64,000 nt of DNA from Rhododendron vialii (lineage: Eukaryota; Streptophyta; Magnoliopsida; Ericales; Ericaceae). The position numbers and the translations under genes are program-made. The notes beneath the pieces were generated by a model. It did not search any database. It saw nothing but the letters and a program-made list of their open reading frames with translations, and had not been told where the DNA came from. Below, in pieces: positions 1-11,570 of this stretch. Every line of letters starts with the position of its first letter. The first letter of the stretch is position 1. The stretch covers positions 27,587,501 to 27,651,500 of the forward strand of contig NC_080569.1 of the NCBI RefSeq assembly GCF_030253575.1, given 5' to 3'.

Positions 1-29
1 TATCATTTTTTCCAATTTAATAAAATAAA

Positions 30-390
30 GAATTAATTCCGACCAAACTAAATTTAGTCGGTAATTTATATATTTGCCGACTAAATCCCATGTTAGTCGG
101 GAAATATCATTTTTTCCAATTTAATAAAATAGAGATTTAATTCCGACTAAACTATTTTTTGTCGGTAATTTTAATATTTGCCGACTAAATTCCAAGTTAG
201 TCGGGAAATATCATTTTTTCCAATTTAATAAAATAGAGAATTAATTTTATTTTCCATTTTTTTGGAATTTAATTAGATAGAAAACGAAATTCCATTTTCC
301 GACCAAATATATTTTAATCGGGTAATTTCATTTAATCCAAATTAAAAAATCAAACACATTACCCAACTAATAGATTTAGTCATGGAATAT
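30..390. repeat. Left subterminal repeats of CACTA element A
   Basis: Three tandem-like blocks repeat the pattern ttccgac(c/t)aaact...agtcggtaatttt...ccgactaaat...agtcggg, separated by an AT-rich spacer that recurs at 1-30, 107-140 and 209-240. The same motif in both orientations is concentrated near the right end of the element, the arrangement that CACTA transposases bind. Confidence 0.7.
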
Positions 391-894
391 CAACTTTTAC
401 CCCTTTTTAATAATTTAAAATAAAGGAAATATTTATTCCATCATCCGATTACAGTTGCCACAAGATCGCGAAACAATATTGACGATCAAGATCGTTGATT
501 TTCTTGCACTTGTTGAATTATTCATTCCCGTAAATTTGCGGCTCGATCAGGTTTAGAATATTCCTCTATCGATACGTGAAAAAAAACCAAAAAAAAAATG
601 TTATTAAATAAACAACGGATTTCAGATTATAGTTTACTTTATTTCTGTGTATTTTTTGATAATCCAATAATTTATTAATCTTTTCCTTTTATTTAAGTAA
701 AATAAGCTTTTAAAATATTTTATATGATTAAGAAATTTTGAATCAAAATTCAAACATGATAATATACCAATTACTACACATATACTACTAATATACACTG
801 CGTTTCATCTAATAAATATTTTTAAAATAAAATACATTGAAAATAAATAAGAAAAAAAACTAGTTTTAAAAAAATAATCGGTTTTAAAAAAATA

Positions 895-975
895 ATCTTT
901 ATAGGGTTCGAACCCAAATCATTGGGGACTTGAGACACATATCTCAAACCACTAAGGCCAACAATTTTTTTGTGC
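895..975 (-). repeat. tRNA-derived SINE-like or tRNA-relic fragment
   Basis: On the minus strand there is an A-box-like TGGCCTTAGTGG followed about 40 bp later by a B-box-like GGTTCGAACCC, the internal RNA polymerase III promoter pair of tRNAs and SINEs. No cloverleaf could be completed, so this is read as a SINE head or tRNA-derived relic rather than a tRNA gene. Confidence 0.4.
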
Positions 976-1034
976 TTATAATTAGAACAAGTAATATATA
1001 TTATATAATTCTATTGTATAAAAATGGGCCTATT

Positions 1035-1835
1035 GTACGGTAGCCACACAATTGCGACACAACTATGACGATCCATACCGTTCATTTTGTTGTTCTTGGT
1101 GTTTTAATAACTGTTGCAAATTTTCAAGTCTATCGGGTTTTGGAAGCTCTTTCATCGGGACGTAGATTCATTAATATGAATTTTTTTGTTATGTACGATA
1201 ACCAATGTACTTCATTTTTTGCACGAATGATATAATCACTCCCACATTAAAGGTAGACGGTTTTGATTTTCAAAAAACAACTTGAGCGGCCCTCAAGTGG
1301 TGCAATATAGGATTTTAACGCGTTTAGAAGCACCAAATGTGTTCTGATCACATGGTTTCCGACGTCTGATTATCACCTATTTAGGGGAGAATGATAAATT
1401 TCATAAGATCTTAAATCGTAACGGTTTAGATCGAACATTTGAAAAAATGAGTCTGCAGCTACCTTTCAAATCTATACATCCAACTTATCTAAGTCTAAAC
1501 CAATGTATTCTGCTATAGTCCAATATACGCTAGCCACACGATTGCGACATAAATATGACAATCCATACGGTTCATTTTGTTATTATTGGTGTTTTAATCA
1601 CTTTCACAATTTTTTTGGGTCTATTGGGTTTTGGAAGCCCTTTCATCGGGATGTAGATTCATTAATAGGAAATTTTTTGTTATATGCGATCAGTATATAA
1701 CAATAATCAATTTACTTTATTTTTTGTAAAAATGATATAATCACTCCCACATAAAAAGGTAGACGGTTCCGATTTTCAAAAAACAGCTCGGACAGCCCTC
1801 AAGTGATGCATTTTAAGACTCTACGAGAATTTTTC
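1035..1835. repeat. Tandemly duplicated ~450-bp module inside CACTA element A
   Basis: The block from about 1035 to 1490 recurs at about 1515-1835. Shared landmarks are gccacac(a)gattgcgacat, ttcattttgtt, tcgggttttggaagc, tcatcgggacgtagattcatt and the run tataatcactcccacat followed by ggtagacggtt. A third, weaker partial copy is visible at about 470-590. The same module, also duplicated, occurs in CACTA element B at about 59430-60340. Its role is unknown; it contains no long open frame. Confidence 0.65.
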
Positions 1836-1968
1836 TTTATTGAGTGTATATGCTTTATCGTGCGACTGTCGCACATGATCAGGCACGGCAACAGTATAAA
1901 TAGAAAGAGACGAGGTCGGAGAACAACCCTAGCAGCCCTCTTTCTCTCGGTCTCTGTGTTCTTCTCTC

Positions 1969-2209
1969 AGGCCCCGTTTCCGGAACGGGAATAAGTACTT
2001 ATTTTTTAAGAAGGCAATTTCAAGCTCAAAAATCATGTGTTTACGTAAATAATTTTTCTATCAATATGGATCTTGTTTGATAGATCTCATTGAGATCTTT
2101 TATACGGTGAAAAAAAAATTGAAAAATAATTTTTTATTTATATTATTTTTGAGTTTGAAAATGTGAAATAAGTACTTATTTTTTAAGAAGTTGTTCTGGA
2201 ACGGAGCCT
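1969..2209. mobile_element. MITE, family with aggccccgttccgg ends (copy 1)
   Basis: About 240 bp bounded by inverted ends aggccccgtttccggaac and its near-complement gttctggaacggagcct. A second inner inverted pair, aagtacttattttttaagaa, lies just inside. The same family is found at 9635-9874, 52661-52900 and 58608-58847. It has no coding capacity. The exact target duplication is unclear. Confidence 0.7.
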
Positions 2210-2224
2210 CACTCTCATCCGACT

Positions 2225-2500
2225 CTCTCAACGTCTCTCTCTCTCTCACTCTCTCTCTCTCTCTCAACGTCTTTCTCTCTCCCTCTTAACTCTCAAACAG
2301 TGAAGCCGTAGTCGGTGACCACTGACCGGTGGTGACTGCCTTTGCCGTTTCCGTTTCCATTTCCGGCTGTGAGTCGGTGATTGTTCAACGACTGCTATTT
2401 CTGTTCCGTTGCTGCTGCCGTTCAGCAACTCAAACGACTCAAACCCTAGATCTACAACTGTCTCTCTTCGTTTCCGGTGACACACAACTCTCAAACGGTG
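2225..2500 (+). other. CT-rich leader-like sequence inside CACTA element A
   Basis: Imperfect CT runs (about 2230-2285) are followed by a GC-richer stretch resembling a plant 5' untranslated leader or first exon. A GT-like splice donor is possible after about 2498 (cggtgagt). No protein family is recognised; the 84-codon open frame here is low in information. It may be the start of a captured gene or an internal promoter of the element. Confidence 0.3.
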
Positions 2501-2583
2501 AGTATTTACAACCTTGGCCCGTTTTCATTCACGATCGTCGGCTTTGTCCCATTTTACTGCAAGTACTTGGGGTTTTGATGTGA

Positions 2584-3920
2584 AAACATGTTAATTCATG
2601 CTACTATTTTCGTTTTCTTGTTTGTTGACCACATGTTAATTCCTTCTTGCTACTGCCAATTGCAACCGAGGCTATTGCTTGTTGACAGTAAACTGTTTTA
2701 GAGGTTGGTAATAATTTTTAAGTACAATTTGTATTTTGTATGTTTAGTAATGTCTGTGTTAGGTTTTGGTTTTTTTTTTCTTTTTCTAAGACTAATCATA
2801 CAGGAGAAATCGAAAAATTGTAGTACGAGGTTACACTCTGTTTATGTGTGTTAGGGTTACGAAATGGTTTTTCTAGAAATGGGTACTAATTTTGAACATT
2901 CAACCATTTGGGACTTAAAAAACCAACAGCCAGAGTTACACACTGTTTTTTAGGTTGGAGTTGAAACAGATTACTATATTAAATAGACAGAGGAATATTA
3001 AAAAATTAGGTAAGAACTAAGAAGCATACCTCTTTTATTTTTTGGGTTGAGGCAAATTTTTTTTAGAACAACACATTAAGCATCGAAAAAGGGCTTCAAA
3101 TTGGAGTAGTTACTTTTAGCTTAGCCATTATTTTGGCCAATGGCCATTGAGAGAAAGAGAAGAGTATCAGAGAAAGATTGGGAAAACCCATTAATCGAAT
3201 TGGGGAGAGAGAGAGAATTGCACTCGTTTCCCCACTCTTAGCCAACTCCCCACCGAGGCAGCCAACTCCCACTAGTTGAAATTATACTGCTTTAAATTGG
3301 TGAAGTACTGAAGTTGAATTATAATGTTTGGAATTGCAATTTGTTTAGTTTGTTTTCACTTTTGACATGCAATGGTTAAATGCTTTTTCCTCCAGTCCTT
3401 CTGGTAGGAAACTCCTATTTGATCTGAATTCTGGTTGTTCACTTGTTCTGTAATTGGTTCATCATTGCAATGTACTTGTCCTGTTCTGTCTTCTGTTTTG
3501 ATATGACTAGACACAAGCTTTGGAATTTCATAGCAAATTAATAATAAAAAAGTGCATGTTATACAGTAAATCACATTGGATCAATAAATAAAGCTATTAG
3601 GTTCTCACACCTCATCATGTGTTTGTTTCATCCCCTTCATCTTGTAGCCTGACTCATTTTCTGCAACTTATACCTTGATAATTTATGAATCCTTGCTTAA
3701 TTTCCCAATTCTCAAGATTTTCTTATGGTGGAATCCAGATAACGTCTCTGTCCCATGCCTTTTTGTAGCGGATGCCATTTTATATGGAAATGTTTATCCT
3801 TATATGGAAATGTTTTATTCTGATAATGTCAGTATTCACTTTGGAGACACTCCATAACTTGAAGCTCTTTTATTGCTCTTATGTGAAGAATATTGAGAAC
3901 TTCCAGCCAGCTCTTTCCCG
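2584..3920. other. Intron-like AT-rich sequence, no gene seen
   Basis: There is no supported coding region. Composition resembles intron or intergenic DNA between exon-like pieces of captured sequence. Short open frames here lack codon bias and family similarity. Confidence 0.4.
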
Positions 3921-3922
3921 GC

Positions 3923-4111
3923 GCTGCTGCTGCTGCTGCTGCTGCTGCTGGTTTTTCTTGTTTTCTCTTGCTGCTGGTGTATTCTGCTTTCTGCAAATGA
4001 AGAAGAGGAAGGAAAAATCTCAGGTGACACATGAGAGGAAGAAGCTGTTGACGAAACTGAGGCTCAAAGCTGAGAAGGTCGCAGCCTGTCTAATGGAAGT
4101 AGTATTCCAGG
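3923..4111 (+). other. GCT trinucleotide repeat and exon-like basic stretch
   Basis: A perfect (GCT)9 run lies at 3923-3950. Downstream, 3985-4111 reads in one frame as a Lys/Arg-rich segment (starts MKKRKEKSQ) and ends at ttccag|gtgaac, a plausible splice donor, so it could be a captured exon. No family is recognised. Poly-Cys, poly-Ala or poly-Ser readings of the repeat in other frames are by-products. Confidence 0.3.
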
Positions 4112-4309
4112 TGAACTGTTTTTTTTTCCCATTTGAATTGAAATTTACAAGTCTCAATAAAGTTTTAAGCAAAAAAGATAGTTCTTTTTGCTAGTAGGCC
4201 TCAAATTAGGATTGAATACTACAAACTTAAGAACATTAGAGGCACGGAAATGTGTGCTTTTTGGAAAGATTTTTTTTTAGACGAAAATCGGTTGGTGATG
4301 TGTGTACGA

Positions 4310-4480
4310 AAATCAATGGCACAACACGGCACCGTCGGCACGATTTAAAAAGGCACGGCATGGCACGGCATGACACACGATTAGGTAAACGGGCCGGCAC
4401 GACATGACACGTCATAAAAGGCATGGCAGAACACAACAAAAAGTGCATGGCACGACACGGCAAAACACCATGGACGCCAC
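4310..4480. repeat. Degenerate ggcacggcatgacac repeat
   Basis: The unit (g)gcacggcatgacac is repeated about ten times with drift, in one direction, for about 170 bp. It resembles short-period repeats found in plant DNA transposons. A compositionally related gacacggatac repeat occurs at 63010-63200 in the other CACTA element. Confidence 0.5.
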
Positions 4481-5088
4481 CACTGAAGCCACTCCTTTTC
4501 TTCCCAACTCCGATCTCTCGCTCTTTCATAAGGTCAGTGTTCCGACTCCGGCCCTTCTTTGGGTCAAGTGTCTCAATTTGTATTCGAAGCACTCGGCTTG
4601 GTTTGAGAACAAATAGGATGCGAAATTTGAACTTTGTTGCTGGAAAATGAATTTTGAGTTACTGAAATTGTGATTAAGTGCTGGAAATGTAGTTTTAAGA
4701 TTAAAAAAGCCCAGTGTAAGTGCTCGAATTGGGTGCTGAGAGCTGGTATGTGCTGAGATTGAGATACAGATGCTGAAATTACATTCTTGAATGCAGAAAC
4801 TAAGAGTGTAAGTGCATAAATTGAAATTTTAAGTTGGATTTTGTGTTTTAAGTGGTGGAACAATAAAATTAAGAACCTTAGCTTGACTATTGTGTTACAA
4901 AGGGGATTGTGTGTTTGGTTTTGGTGATACCGAGTGGTCCGAGTGATATAAAGATATCCGGGTGCTTTATAGTTTACAGAATCTTTGTGCATTACAATCT
5001 CTGTTGTGTACATGAATCTCATTTAGAAGAACACCCAATGTTTTGGATGGCTAGTTAAAATGGGCAGGGTAAAAAATGCAGGAAAGAC

Positions 5089-5205
5089 CAAAAGGTTTTC
5101 CCTTTGCGGAATATGAGACTGAAGAGATTGCAGACTATGCTGTCGGGCTTTTCTCTGGCTTGTGACTCTTTACAACAGGACATTGAAATTTGCAGTGGGT
5201 CCTTT
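5089..5205 (+). pseudogene. Captured RRM exon, RBM7/SF3B4-like RNA-binding protein
   Basis: After an acceptor-like gcag at 5085-5088 the frame reads ERPKGFPFAEYETEEIADYAVGLFSGL, which matches the RNP1 strand and following helix of an RNA-recognition motif (RNP1 consensus [RK]G[FY][GA][FY]x[FY]; here KGFPFAEY, with Pro at the usual Ala/Gly position). The closest remembered relatives are plant RBM7-like proteins annotated as splicing-factor-3B-subunit-4-like. The match continues in a shifted frame (TLYNRTLKFAV), so a base is missing near 5163. The other half of the RRM was not found. It is best explained as an exon captured by the CACTA element, now broken. Confidence 0.6.
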
Positions 5206-5809
5206 TTCTTTTGTGGATTGAACTAGCTATGTTTGTCGAGGGATCTTGAGTCATACCGTCATTTGGTTGAATATTATGCGGTTTTGCTGTACGGCCTTTC
5301 TTATTCATTTGGCTATTTACTCGTGAATTTTGAGATAAGATATTGTCACTCGTAAAGTTGTTCGGCTCAATATTTATCAGATGTAGTCAAGGGCCCAAGC
5401 TACAGTAACGCACTACAAAGTGGAATTAACATTTCTTCAGAAATAGGTTGGTTAACTACTGATAGACTATTGGTGGTTGTATTTTAATTACATAGCTCCA
5501 TTGCTTAGAGGTTAGGATGGAGGTAGGAACAGTCATTTAGTTAAAAAATGGTATGATTCAACCTGCTATATCCTGATTTTTCGAAGAATGGAGGTAGGAG
5601 CAGTCATTTAGTTTTAAGAGGTTATGATGGGGGTAGGAGCAGTCAATGAGCTTTGTATTTGCTTAAAGAATAGAAGGGCAAAATAAACTCATTTGAAACT
5701 ACATGAAAATTCCTAGGACTACTTGAGAAGCGACTTAGTATTTAGCATAAAGGATTGGGAGCCCATTGTCAAGTACTTCATTGATTTTCCATTGCTATTA
5801 GGTGACAAG

Positions 5810-6420
5810 AAGTGTTGATAATGCGTATGGTCAAGTCAGTCCGCAGGAAGAGAAGACTATCGATGCTTTGATAAAAGCAAGGTCAACCTTTTCATAACTC
5901 GAGACTTAGGTTGACCTTTCTCTTTCTGTCTTTTTTGTTTTGGAACATGTACTTTTATGCTGCTTCATCGTAGTACTCCTTTGTTGTTTTCTTAGTAGGC
6001 GTAGGAGGTGGCCCATGGGACACGATGAGGGAGTTTGATGATAACATCCCCGATCAAGCCTTTGTCAATTTTAAGGTTCCCACTAGTTTGTCCATTTGAA
6101 TATTGACAATACAGCAAGTGTCCATGTCTGCATTTTGCTGAAATTCAGTAGTTTAGGTAAAAAATTAACTCTTATACCACAAGTATTTTGGACCAAGGGA
6201 ATTTAACCTCCAGTTACTAAAACCAATATGTTTTTTTTTTTGTTTCTTTAACAGTTGACGGATGGGGAATGCTTCAATAAGGGTCCCTCTTCCCCCACCT
6301 CGTTACAGTGCAGCTTCTACCGGCAATAGCTCAAAACTATACAACTTAAGCACTTTTCAGCAAAATACCCCTCCCTACCCTGGATACAGCAATTAAGACT
6401 GCTCCATCTTCAAGTTTTGA
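5810..6420 (+). other. Exon-like fragments of unrecognised captured gene
   Basis: Three short stretches look like exons separated by introns. About 5805-5885 reads SVDNAYGQVSPQEEKTID. About 5998-6078 reads GGGPWDTMREFDDNIPD with an acceptor-like tag upstream. An ATG at 6263 opens a 44-codon frame rich in Pro, Ser and Tyr ending in TAA near 6397. None matches a family I can name. They could belong to the same captured gene as the RRM exon at 5089 or to another one. Confidence 0.3.
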
Positions 6421-7019
6421 TCAGGTTAGTATCTCAATCAATATTCTTGCTACATCTATTCCTGCTACATCCTATATTGTAATATAGTAGAAGACCGACT
6501 GCATCTGATTTTGGTAGTGCACAAGATCATATTGCATGATAGATGGTGGTTTGTTTGTTTTTTTTACAAATTGTCATTTTAGTGGAGTATCCCACAATCC
6601 TGCTTTGGGTTACAGAGTATGAAGATCAACATTAGATTTTGGTTGTGGATTCTACGTGCAGCGAGTTGAATTTTTTGTTTGGATACATTTTGTTTAATAT
6701 TACATGGTTCGTATACTGTTGTTTCGATTTTTGGTTTTTTCCCTTGTTGTCGTTTGACGTGTCATTATTTTGTGCTTTGGGGATTTGGATATAATTTGTT
6801 TACTAAATAATTGGTGGACAATTCTATTTATTGGAATTTTTAGTTTCCTATTAATTACAGCATGTTGGCAAATGTGGATGTAATGATCGCTGGCTTCAAT
6901 TTACAAGGAATGAAAATGGGAAAAGGATTGTAGCAGTTTTTGGGATTTCAGGCTTTTAGAATTGGTTACCAAGGTGTATTATTTTCCAGTTTTTTTTTTT
7001 AAAAAAAAAACAGCTTTTA

Positions 7020-7590
7020 TTGTCGACAAATAACTTAGTCACTGATTGTTTTTTCCCAATTTTTTTTTTAAAAAAAATCTATTATTGCCGACTAAAAAAG
7101 TTAGTCGCTGATTGTTATTTTTCAGTTTTTTTTAAAAAAAAACAGCTTTTACTGCCGACTAATAATTTAGTCACTAATTGTTTTTTTCCAATTTTTTTTT
7201 TAAAAAAATCTATTATTGCCGACTAAAAAAGTTAGTCGCTGATTGTTATTTTCCAGTTTTTTTTTTAAAAAAAAACTGTTATTGCAGACTAAACAATTAG
7301 TCGCTGATGAGTGTTAACATTCCCCGACAAAAGTTTAGTCGGTGATAGTCCGAACATTTACCGACTAAATTTTAATTGCCGACTAAACATGATAGTCGAT
7401 AAAAAAGCAAACTTTAGCCGACTAAATATTTTTTAGTCGGCAAACACAAGACTAAATATTTTTTAGTCGGCAAATGTATTTGCCGACTCGCTTCCGTCGA
7501 CCAAACTGACGACTAAATTATTTAGTCGGGAAATTCTTTCGCCGACTAAAAATGTCACATTTGCTGACTAAATGGTTAGTCGGGAATGGT
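7020..7590. repeat. Right subterminal repeats of CACTA element A
   Basis: At 7020-7300 a block of about 125 bp is nearly repeated, containing poly-T/poly-A pairs and gccgactaa(a)aagttagtcgctgattg. At 7310-7590 the short motif ccgactaaa / ttagtcgg occurs more than ten times in both orientations, ending at the terminus. Confidence 0.75.
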
Positions 7591-7606
7591 GAATTTTCTT
7601 GTAGTG
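7591..7606 (-). repeat. Right terminal inverted repeat of CACTA element A
   Basis: The sequence gaattttcttgtagtg is the reverse complement of a CACTACAAGAAAATTC terminus. Homology to the flank of another GLR unit starts at the next base. Confidence 0.8.
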
Positions 7607-8455
7607 AATGTTGTTTTACTCATAAACTGTTATATAATGTGAAATATTTCCATGGTCAATTTTGGTATACATATCTCACCCGAGTTGACTTATGCAAAAT
7701 GTTTTACATTTTTCCAAGAAAATAGCATGTCTAGCCATCAACTCATCAATGCTTGTTGGTGCTATGTGGACAACCATAAGTTGCCCAATGGTTTGTAATT
7801 ATTATACTTGTACACTTAGAAACTCTGTGATTAATTATGTTATTTATTGTACACTTTTGCATACTTTTTTTGTGTATATGCATGTTTTAAAATGACGATG
7901 ATGCTAGAAATTCTTAAACTAGAATATAAGAAGGCCTTCAGCAGCTTAACACCCGCTTGGTCGGTCACGACTTCCAAGATCAATTTTGAGTTGTGACAAG
8001 AGGCATGCATGAAAAGAGAGAGATATTGACGTGGTGGCAGTTTCACATTAAAACATTCACATGATACTCACGGAGAAATCCTCTCCCCAGAACATTTATA
8101 AACAGGATAATATTTGCTCCTTGATTTCCAACAGCCAAGTAAAATGGTTGTGTCCTTTAATTGCCATTGACAATAAAATAAGCTGAAGATGAGAGCCTCT
8201 TAAATACGTCCTTATGCCCATACATGTTGCTATCATAATCAAGCACCAGTAATATTATTAGAAGAAATTATTAGTTTTAAAATATGCAAAATATCCAACA
8301 TGTATACTTTTCAAGTTGAATCTTAGCTTTGATGGATACAAAGGAATTTGCAGTACAAAATAGATGTCTACTATAACGGCTTTGTAGTCTTTGAGATGAC
8401 AGTTAGCATTGTTCATTACAAGGTTACAGTACTCTCTAAAGGACGATCTGTGTTT
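7607..8455. repeat. Duplicated 3' flank of GLR unit 1
   Basis: This 0.85 kb follows the stop codon of GLR copy 1. It is repeated at 16640-17095 (unit 2, left part) and at 40188-40833 (unit 5), with about 85-95% identity by eye. It shows that the duplicated unit extends beyond the gene itself. Confidence 0.75.
8040..8235 (-). pseudogene. Exon-like segment conserved downstream of GLR copies 1 and 5
   Basis: On the minus strand this stretch and its twin at 40443-40640 could encode a hydrophobic segment (in the twin: MAIKGQPFYLAVGNQGANI) ending at a donor-like ctcc|gtgagtat. In this copy a two-base difference (ggacacaacc against ggacagcc) shifts the frame, so if it was ever coding it is broken here. 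I do not recognise the family. It may be a relic of a gene neighbouring the ancestral GLR. Confidence 0.3.
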
Positions 8456-11400
8456 TTAGCTCCTTTCAGTTTCAGACACTACCCGACGGGAGGATGGAGA
8501 TCTCCATGGACTTCTAATCTCAGCATTCATCAAGTAACCTGCAACTCTAACTATCCTGACTAAAACGCTCTCATTATTTGCATTCACATCAGCCACTTGA
8601 GATGAGTGATGACGGCAGTAGTTCCTCAGTAAGTGCCCAAGGAATAGGAGAAAACAAACAGAGGAAGTGCCAACGGAGAAGAAGAATAGGCCCCAGAAGC
8701 TTCGGAGGCTCAAGCTATCAACGTTCTCCTCCATTGTATTCTCAGTCATATTCAGATAAGATTTTGAACACACTTTGTTGGGAGTTAACCAAGCCTCTTC
8801 TAGGCTTTTCAGAGTCCCGTTCTCTGAGAGTTCGAGAATGACTTCCGAGACACTAGCAACTAGTGAAGAACCTTTTTGGAATACCTGCAAAGGAACATGA
8901 ATATATGAAGATATCTTTGTACATGCTTTGAAGTCATCAAATACTATGAAATAAAAGGAAAAGAAACGCCAACAAAAAGGAAAATTTTTTGCATGTTCAG
9001 TACTCACAAAGCCAAATCCTCCAAATCTGTATGTGGTTCCAATGATGGTAAATTTCCTGCAATTTTTATTGACAAAAACTTTGGCATAAGGGATCTCAAG
9101 AAACGCTGCTGAGATATTGTCGGCCTCGAACTCCCTTAGATACTCACCCTCGTCGTTGATGAGACTTACATTCTTGTAGTTAAGCACATCTCGAACGTAA
9201 TTATGCATGAATGTATAATTATCACAACCGACCTCGTCGTTGATGAGACTTACATTCTTGTAGTTAAGCACATCTCGAACGTAATTATGCATGAATGTAT
9301 AATTATCACAACCGACTTTTGATGGAGACCAGGGTTTCGGTCGGAGTCGTGAGATTGTAAGCATTGACGTGAGGTTAGCGGTGTAGCTTTGGGTTAAGAC
9401 CAATGCCAGAAAAAGCCACACCACCACCACAATCCGAGCATAGTTGCTTTGAATCCTCTCCCCTGCGCAATTAACTTAGTGTACTTTTCTTTCCGAGCAT
9501 AGCTGCTCCCATTCTACTAACTGAATACTTATTTTTTAAATTAAAGATGATATATTGTGAAGGAATAATCTCTCTCGTAAAACAGAAAACAAATTAATTA
9601 AAAAATAAGAACCTTAGCGGAACGGGGTAGCTTAAGGCTTCGTTTCGGAATGTGAAATAAGTACTTATTTTTTAAAAAGACAATTTCAAACTAAAAAATG
9701 ATGGACTTATTGAAATCTAAAAATATGCACTATGGATCTTGTTTGAAAGATCTTATTGAGATCTTTAATACGGTGCAAAAAAAATTAAAAAATTATTTTT
9801 CATTTACATTATTTTTTAATTTGAAAATGTGAAATAAGTACTTATTTTTTAAGAAGATGTTCTGGAACGGGCTCTAATTAAAAACGGTATTCATAACAGA
9901 TTTCTTAGTGGTTTTTACTCCCTCTGCCCCTTTTTTAGAAGTTCATTACAATTCTGCGTGACATTTTCAATAGCTTATATCTCTCAACATATATTATATA
10001 TAATTTTTTGTTTGATCGGCAAAATAATTATTAAAGGAAGACATATAATATATTTTACATTTCTAAAATCATTGTGTTATAAAAATAAGGTGAAGGTACA
10101 CAAAGACCCACTCAACTATCATTTTTTCTTACGGAGATCCACTAACATTTAAACTGCCCGTATTGCAATTTTTTTTTTATAACTAAATGTCCGGGTCAAC
10201 TTACGCACACCTCGACTAACTTTTAAAACTACTCAAATTACATATTTTTAATAATAAAAGTTGAGAGTTAAAGGCAATTGAAAATAGGTCGTAGAACAGT
10301 AGTAGACATTTAAAAAGAAACGGAAGGAGTAATAAATTAATGGTGTGTCACTGTTGATTAGATATGCGTAAAGTCATATATTTACGTTGCATACGTATAG
10401 AAATTAATCTTGTTATATATATATATCAGTCATTTTCAAATGAAGAGATCCTTATTTTAACTAAAATAAAGATCTCGCCATTTCTCCCATTTTCCGTTCG
10501 AATTTCGATGATCCGAACCGCTCAATATGTTCAGAACGTGATTTTAAGAGTACTCACGAGGAATCAGCAAAAAAAATGACCTGGAAGGGTTTCATCCGAG
10601 CAGTTTTTATTTGAACCATTCGATAAAAAATAAACAAAAACTGCTCGAATGAAGCCTTTTCGGTCATTATTTTTTACTGATTTCGCGCAAGTACCTTTAA
10701 AATCACGTCCTGAATACATTGAGCGGCTTGGATGATCGAAATTCTATCGGGAAAGGGAGGTCCTTATTTTATTAAGTTAAAATGGTTTATATATATATAC
10801 ATATATATATACACACACACACTTACTGTGAGCAAGGAAGAGTGAAGAGAAGGTGAACCAAAGAGCACTTCCGAGTTGATCATTCCACGGACCACTGAAA
10901 TCCGGATTGGACCGATGTTCGACGAACCAAACTATAAGCATAGTGTAGACCAAAACAGCCGCTGTAGCCAACCACATTCCCAGAGTGAAAGGCTTCAGGA
11001 AAATCCACGGCTTCGGGCTGGGCTTCACCGGCACTACCATCGACAAGCCCGACTCTGTAAACGGTACGGTGAATTCCACTTTCTTCGATCGGTTTGCTAA
11101 TATTGTTATATCGCCTACGGCAGCGCAATAAGTCTTCCATATTTATATGCACATGTACACAGATCTTGTGTTAAACAAGAAATTAAAGGAACCAGAAATG
11201 TATAATGAAGAAGTAATTCAGTCCTACTCTGTAGCACATCATTTTCGATAGTTTTTCTTCTTTGATAACTGGATCTCCAGGCTAGACCTCAACTAATTAT
11301 GGACTCTTGTACGTAGTTAATGACCGGGCAAACTGTGAGACCCGTACTTTATCTTTCCTCCAATTAGCAATTAATAACGTGGATTAATATTATTGGAAGG

Positions 11401-11532
11401 CTTGTGGTGTGAGACCCGGGTCTTTATTTTAGCAGTTAATCAAAAGTATTAACTGTAAGGGTTGATTGTGTAAAATTTGCCAATGTGAGTGGTAAATGGA
11501 AAATTGTGAGAAGAGAGAAAACTAAAAATGGA

Positions 11533-11570
<38 letters not shown>

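Larger units (their letters stand above)
1..7606. mobile_element. CACTA (En/Spm-like) element A, left end outside window
   Basis: The right end at 7591-7606 reads, on the minus strand, CACTACAAGAAAATTC, the classic CACTA terminus. Dense short copies of a ttagtcgg/ccgactaa motif lie inside this end (about 7020-7590) and again at 30-390, as expected for subterminal transposase-binding repeats at both ends of one element. The junction is precise: from 7607 onward the sequence matches the GLR flank at about 16664. No transposase gene is recognisable inside; instead there are captured exon-like pieces, so the element is probably non-autonomous. The 3-bp target duplication cannot be checked because the left terminus is not in the window. 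Confidence 0.8.

Noticed and set aside
895..975. Functional tRNA gene
   Set aside because: A- and B-box-like words are present but no complete cloverleaf could be folded by eye.
3772..4194. 140-codon frame with a poly-Cys run
   Set aside because: Driven by the (GCT)9 repeat; no family similarity, and the frame crosses intron-like sequence.
8578..8841. 87-codon plus-strand frame over GLR copy 1 exon 4
   Set aside because: Antisense shadow of a clear GLR exon.
10876..11100. Plus-strand and alternate minus frames over GLR copy 1 exon 2
   Set aside because: Shadows of the real frame, which carries the pore motif and joins exons 1 and 3 in phase.
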